From the NCBI RefSeq assembly GCF_001854885.1, contig NZ_MDDV01000008.1, positions 124,001-188,000 on the forward strand: DNA of 64,000 bases, given 5' to 3'. The notes beneath the pieces are model-generated. The model saw only the letters and a list, made by a program, of their open reading frames with translations, was not told the origin of the DNA and made no database searches. A program made the translations under genes and the position numbers. This stretch comes from Ensifer sp. LCM 4579 (lineage in GTDB: Bacteria; Pseudomonadota; Alphaproteobacteria; Rhizobiales; Rhizobiaceae). This document shows, one piece after another, positions 60,573 through 64,000 of the stretch; positions within the stretch are counted from its first letter, which is position 1, and every line of letters starts with the position of its first letter.

Positions 60573-63401
60573 GTGTCTCTGGTTGTCCGTATCTGGACAG
60601 CGATGATCGGGGTCATCGCGGCGACACTTGGGGTTCTTTCGATCCTCTGCATCCTGCAGCATGATGCAATCCTCTCCCAGCTCATCCGCCAGCGCCTCGC
60701 CGTGACCGTGGAAGTAGCTGCGCGTCCGTTCCGCTCGGTCGTTGAACTCGGACTTCCGGTCTCCATGATGCGCAATAAACTTGCGCTCCTCGAACGGGCA
60801 CGGGCATCCGATACGGCGATCAGCGACGTCGTTCTCTTCAATCCAACCGGGATCGTCATCGAGCAAAGCGGTAGTGGCAAGGTCGAACGGGTCACGCAGG
60901 AGATAGTCGACGTCCAAGCCAAGTACATCAGTCGACGCTGGGGTCTCGAGACCGACCGCGACCTGATCAGCGGGACCTCCATCCTGGATGATGATGGGGT
61001 GGTGCTTGGAGGAATTCTCGCGGTGTATCCGAAGTCCGAACTGGACGCACGGAGCGCCAGCGTCGCGCAGCAGATCGTTGTGGGGGCTATGGGACTTTTC
61101 GTCCTCTTCACCGGCATCGCCTACCTGATGGTCCGAGCCCGCGTCGATGCCGCCGGCGGCGGACTGAGGCGCCTCGAAGGCACGCTGGTCGCGATCGGCG
61201 GAACCCCGACTGAAACCCCTGCGGCCGCAGGCAGGCACAACGGCCGGGCTCTCCCCGAACAGATCGCGCTTGCGCTGTCCAAGCTGCAGGAGCAACTGGA
61301 GGCCGCCTCGGAGAAGTACCGCCGGGCTCTGCAGGCGCTGGGGTCTGAAGAAGCCGAGGCAACGGCCCACTCCTCCGCCGGTCCGCGCGAGGTGGTGCCG
61401 GTTGGCGTTCCCGAGCGTGCGGCAACCCGCAGCTTTGCCCGCCGCCTCACACCAGTCATTGCCGTTCTAACCCTGGGCAGTTCGCTCACACTTGGCTATC
61501 TTGCCTATCTCAGCATCAGCGATTCCTTCCGCCCGGAGATTGCCCGGCGCACCCAATTGATAGGCTCGATCGCCACCACCGACATCCAGCGCACAGTTGA
61601 AGCGGGCGTTCCGGTCGAGGGCCTCGTTGGAGCCGGGGAGTATTTCGGCCATCTGCTGGCTGATTTTCCTGAAATCTCCTACTTCGCTGTGCTGACGGAT
61701 AGGCCAGTGATCGAGGTCGGCCAGGCCCAGCTTGGTGGCGGCGCCGACCGCACGGTCTTCCCGATTTTGGTTGACGGGGTGCGAATCGGGGAACTCGTGA
61801 CCGAGACCAACCTTGACTATATCGCTGCCCAGTTCCGCGATGTGGTCCTGGATCTCGGCGTCGTCGTGCTGGTGATCTTGCTGTTCGCGTTCGAACTGAT
61901 CGTGGTGATGATGAGCCGGTCGGTGACGGGTCCTCTCGACCGGTTGCAGCACTTAGCCGAACTGCAGGCAGCCGGCGACTTCTCAAAGCGGCTGGTCGCA
62001 ACCGGTCGCAACGTTGTCGAGAGGCTGGGAAGCCTGCTTTCCGAGCGGGCGGAACGGTTGAACGTGCTGGCAGCGGCAGCCATCCGCAGGAGCGCCGCTG
62101 GTTTGGATAGATCGCAAGTGGTCGCACTCGAACCCGAGTTCCGACTTTCGGGGCGCCGGCCGGCAGTGATGCGGTTTTGCAGCCTGACCGACGTGCGCCT
62201 GCCGCTATTCCTCTTTGCAATGGCGGACGAATTGCCTCTTTCTTTCTTTTCCCTCTATGCGAGGGCGCAGGCTAACCCTTTCACCTCGCTCGGCGAGGGG
62301 GTCGTGATCGGGCTTCCGCTGGCGGCCTATCTCGGCGCCGCCCTTCTGGGTGCACTGCTCGCGCGACCTCTCGGCCAGCGAATGGGCTATCGCCGACTGT
62401 TCATCGCTGCGGCACTGGCGACCTTCTTCGCAAAGCTTGGACTCTGCCTCGCCGACAACATCATCGAGGTGATTGTCTCCCATGGGATCAATGGCCTCGC
62501 CTTTGCGCTTGCCTCGCTCGCCTGCCAGGACTACGTGCTCGACATGCTGCCGAAGGGAGCAAGATCGCGTTCGATCAGCCTCTTCCGGGCGACGCTCTTC
62601 AGCGGCGTCTTCGCGGCGACTGCCCTTGGTGGGATTCTAGCCGATCGCTTGGGCCAGCGCCCGGTGTTCGCCGCCTGCGCGGTCCTGTCCGTCGTCTCGG
62701 CCTTCTTGATCTGGCGGATGCTGCCGGTCGGCGGGTCGACGCCACACGCTGAACAAAGCAGCGAGACGGAGGACAAGCTCTCATTTAATATCCTGGCACC
62801 GATGCGGAGCCCGATCTTCGCTGCCGTGGCCCTCGGCAGCGTGATCCCGCTGGCGATTGTCGACCACGTCTTTATCTCCTACCTGCTGGCATTGCAGATG
62901 GACGCGCTGGGCGCATCGATTTCCGAAATCGCTCGCGTGATGATGTTCTTCTTTCTGGCACTGATACTTGGCGGCTATGCCGAGGGACGGCTGCCGACTT
63001 GGCTCGCCGCGCCGAGCCTGCTGCTTACGACGTGCTCGATTACAACAGGCGTGAGCTTGCTCATTGCCGGGCTATTCCCCTCGACCTGGTCGACGCTCGC
63101 GGCTTCGATAGGCGCCGGCATTGCGCTCGGCCTCGCCGGAGGGCCGCAGACCACGCTGGTCATGGATGCGGCGGAAGGGCCTTTGGCGCATCTCGGCACG
63201 AGCGCCGTGCTCGGAACCATCAGGGTAATCGAACGCGGCGGAGCCATCACCGGGCTCATGGTGATCGGGTCGATGACCGACACGGCAGGCTATTCCGGCG
63301 CTGCGGGGATCATCGGAATGACCGCGCTGGCGGGCGCGGGGCTGTTTGCTGTTCTTCGCCTGGCGGGAAGCGAGGCGGCCATTTCAGGGAGGAGCGGATG
63401 A
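60573..63401 (+). CDS. Tandem-sensor/HAMP/MFS transporter fusion protein
   Basis: The 942-residue protein starts with GTG at 60573 after GGGGAGAG. Two N-terminal units each have a helix, a periplasmic domain and a second helix: 9-187 and 293-447. The periplasmic domains carry similar motifs VVELGLPVSM and TVEAGVPVEG, suggesting duplication. A HAMP-like segment follows (RSVTGPLDRLQHLAELQAAGDFSKRL, 449-475), then an MFS transporter of about 12 helices (540-935; ARPLGQRMGYRRLF and GGILADRLGQRPVF are the loop motifs). There is a hydrophilic linker at 190-285. Its stop overlaps the start of a binding-protein gene. No catalytic kinase or cyclase is present in the chain. Confidence 0.75.
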   Translation: MSLVVRIWTAMIGVIAATLGVLSILCILQHDAILSQLIRQRLAVTVEVAARPFRSVVELGLPVSMMRNKLALLERARASDTAISDVVLFNPTGIVIEQSGSGKVERVTQEIVDVQAKYISRRWGLETDRDLISGTSILDDDGVVLGGILAVYPKSELDARSASVAQQIVVGAMGLFVLFTGIAYLMVRARVDAAGGGLRRLEGTLVAIGGTPTETPAAAGRHNGRALPEQIALALSKLQEQLEAASEKYRRALQALGSEEAEATAHSSAGPREVVPVGVPERAATRSFARRLTPVIAVLTLGSSLTLGYLAYLSISDSFRPEIARRTQLIGSIATTDIQRTVEAGVPVEGLVGAGEYFGHLLADFPEISYFAVLTDRPVIEVGQAQLGGGADRTVFPILVDGVRIGELVTETNLDYIAAQFRDVVLDLGVVVLVILLFAFELIVVMMSRSVTGPLDRLQHLAELQAAGDFSKRLVATGRNVVERLGSLLSERAERLNVLAAAAIRRSAAGLDRSQVVALEPEFRLSGRRPAVMRFCSLTDVRLPLFLFAMADELPLSFFSLYARAQANPFTSLGEGVVIGLPLAAYLGAALLGALLARPLGQRMGYRRLFIAAALATFFAKLGLCLADNIIEVIVSHGINGLAFALASLACQDYVLDMLPKGARSRSISLFRATLFSGVFAATALGGILADRLGQRPVFAACAVLSVVSAFLIWRMLPVGGSTPHAEQSSETEDKLSFNILAPMRSPIFAAVALGSVIPLAIVDHVFISYLLALQMDALGASISEIARVMMFFFLALILGGYAEGRLPTWLAAPSLLLTTCSITTGVSLLIAGLFPSTWSTLAASIGAGIALGLAGGPQTTLVMDAAEGPLAHLGTSAVLGTIRVIERGGAITGLMVIGSMTDTAGYSGAAGIIGMTALAGAGLFAVLRLAGSEAAISGRSG

Positions 63402-64000
63402 TGAGTCTTTCGAAACGGTGTCTGGCGGCGCTCGCCGCAGTGCTTGGCCTCTTCTGCACGTCGGGCGCCGAGGCGAGGATGAAGATCGGTATGGTAGTCT
63501 GGATCGGCTGCGAGGACGTCTGCCGTGGCGTGCGGGATTCGCTCGCGACAAACGGGATCGATGCGGAGTTCGTGGTAATGGACGCGGCCCAGGACCAGTC
63601 CAGACTGCCCGGCTTCGTCGAGCAGGCGCGGATCGAGAAAATGGACCTCGTACTGACTTGGGGCACCAAGACAACACTCGGCGTCCTCGGTACACTGGCC
63701 GACAGGACGGATCCGAAATACCTGAACGAAATCCCGGTCGTTTTCACCGTGGTTGCCGATCCGGTGGGTTCGGGCGTCATCGAGAGCTACGAGAAGACCG
63801 GGCGCGATAACGTCACGGGCACGCGCAATCGAGTGCCGGAGACGGTCAATATCAAGAGCATAAGGCGCTATATGCCGTCGTTCGACCACTTGGGCATGCT
63901 TTATGAGGCGGCAACGCCCAACTCGGTGGGCAAGGTTGAAGAGGTAGAAGGGTTGACGGGGGCGCTGAACTTTACCCTCGACGCAGTGGCATTGGACACG
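63398..64000 (+). CDS. PF04392-type periplasmic binding protein (cut by window edge)
   Basis: Starts at 63398 (ATGATG) after GGGAGGAG, overlapping the preceding stop by 4 bp; 201 codons are visible and the frame is open to the window end. A signal peptide (CLAALAAVLGLFCTSGAEA) precedes a domain of the ABC_sub_bind type: KIGMVVWIGCEDVCRGVRDSL, LVLTWGTKTTLGVLGTLAD and VVFTVVADPVGSGV. It may present a ligand to the sensor-MFS protein. C-terminus and further partners are outside the window. Confidence 0.75.
   Translation, partial: MMSLSKRCLAALAAVLGLFCTSGAEARMKIGMVVWIGCEDVCRGVRDSLATNGIDAEFVVMDAAQDQSRLPGFVEQARIEKMDLVLTWGTKTTLGVLGTLADRTDPKYLNEIPVVFTVVADPVGSGVIESYEKTGRDNVTGTRNRVPETVNIKSIRRYMPSFDHLGMLYEAATPNSVGKVEEVEGLTGALNFTLDAVALDT

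Overview
The window is GC-rich chromosomal DNA of a rhizobium, almost certainly Sinorhizobium (Ensifer). Three things point there: the sorbitol/mannitol operon smoEFGKS-mtlK sits directly beside the general stress response genes rsiC-rpoE2-rsiA1/rsiB1, as I recall for S. meliloti; iron-responsive operators of the RirA type (TGA-N9-TCA) precede iron genes; and RIME-like mosaic palindromes are scattered between genes. No tRNA, rRNA, CRISPR array, transposase or phage integrase was seen, so this reads as core chromosome.

Layout. 1-1268: TetR regulator (cut by the window edge), truncated haemoglobin, DUF423 membrane protein. 1322-4081: two iron-responsive units on the minus strand (DUF2325, an unknown 88-aa protein and a HmuQ-like haem monooxygenase; then a secreted protein and TonB). 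4122-5323: a possible AraC remnant, a terminator-like attenuator, and a DUF883/DUF1469 envelope-stress pair. 5446-9292: general stress response module (HWE kinase RsiC, sigma factor RpoE2, anti-sigma RsiA1, anti-anti-sigma RsiB1), with three EcfG-type promoters, one of which appears to drive an undescribed small RNA. 9334-19416: polyol uptake and oxidation (ABC transporter SmoEFGK, dehydrogenases SmoS and MtlK, a phosphatase, an FGGY kinase, regulator SmoC). 19614-34488: reductive pyrimidine degradation (PreTA, hydantoinase, carbamoylase, RutR-like regulator, and an NMT1/THI5-type ABC transporter probably importing a pyrimidine), interrupted by a quinone oxidoreductase/LysR pair and an adenylate cyclase fused to a membrane haem-like domain and a ferredoxin domain. 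35002-40338: RND efflux pump and a Dnr/Nnr-like Crp regulator. 40351-47788: urease cluster ureD-A-B-lprI-GT29-like-C, then peroxiredoxin, then ureE-F-G, with a repeat element lodged between ureA and ureB. 48125-54263: OhrR-like regulator and the branched-chain amino acid transporter liv operon. 54638-60214: CysQ, a single-domain response regulator, a Crp/Fnr regulator, an SDR, a dioxygenase-hydrolase (MhqO-MhqD type) fusion, and an FMN reductase. 60573-64000: a membrane sensor fused to an MFS transporter, overlapping a periplasmic binding protein that leaves the window.

The genes form coherent blocks. Pyrimidines taken up by the ABC system would be reduced, ring-opened and decarbamoylated to ammonia, CO2 and beta-amino acids. 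Urease in the same neighbourhood releases further ammonia. The stress module controls itself from divergent promoters.

The strongest candidates for something new are the RpoE2-type promoter plus small RNA at 9133-9292, the tandem-sensor/HAMP/MFS fusion with its binding protein at 60573-64000, and the redox-domain adenylate cyclase at 24592-26235. All functional names come from reading motifs and neighbours; no database search was run.
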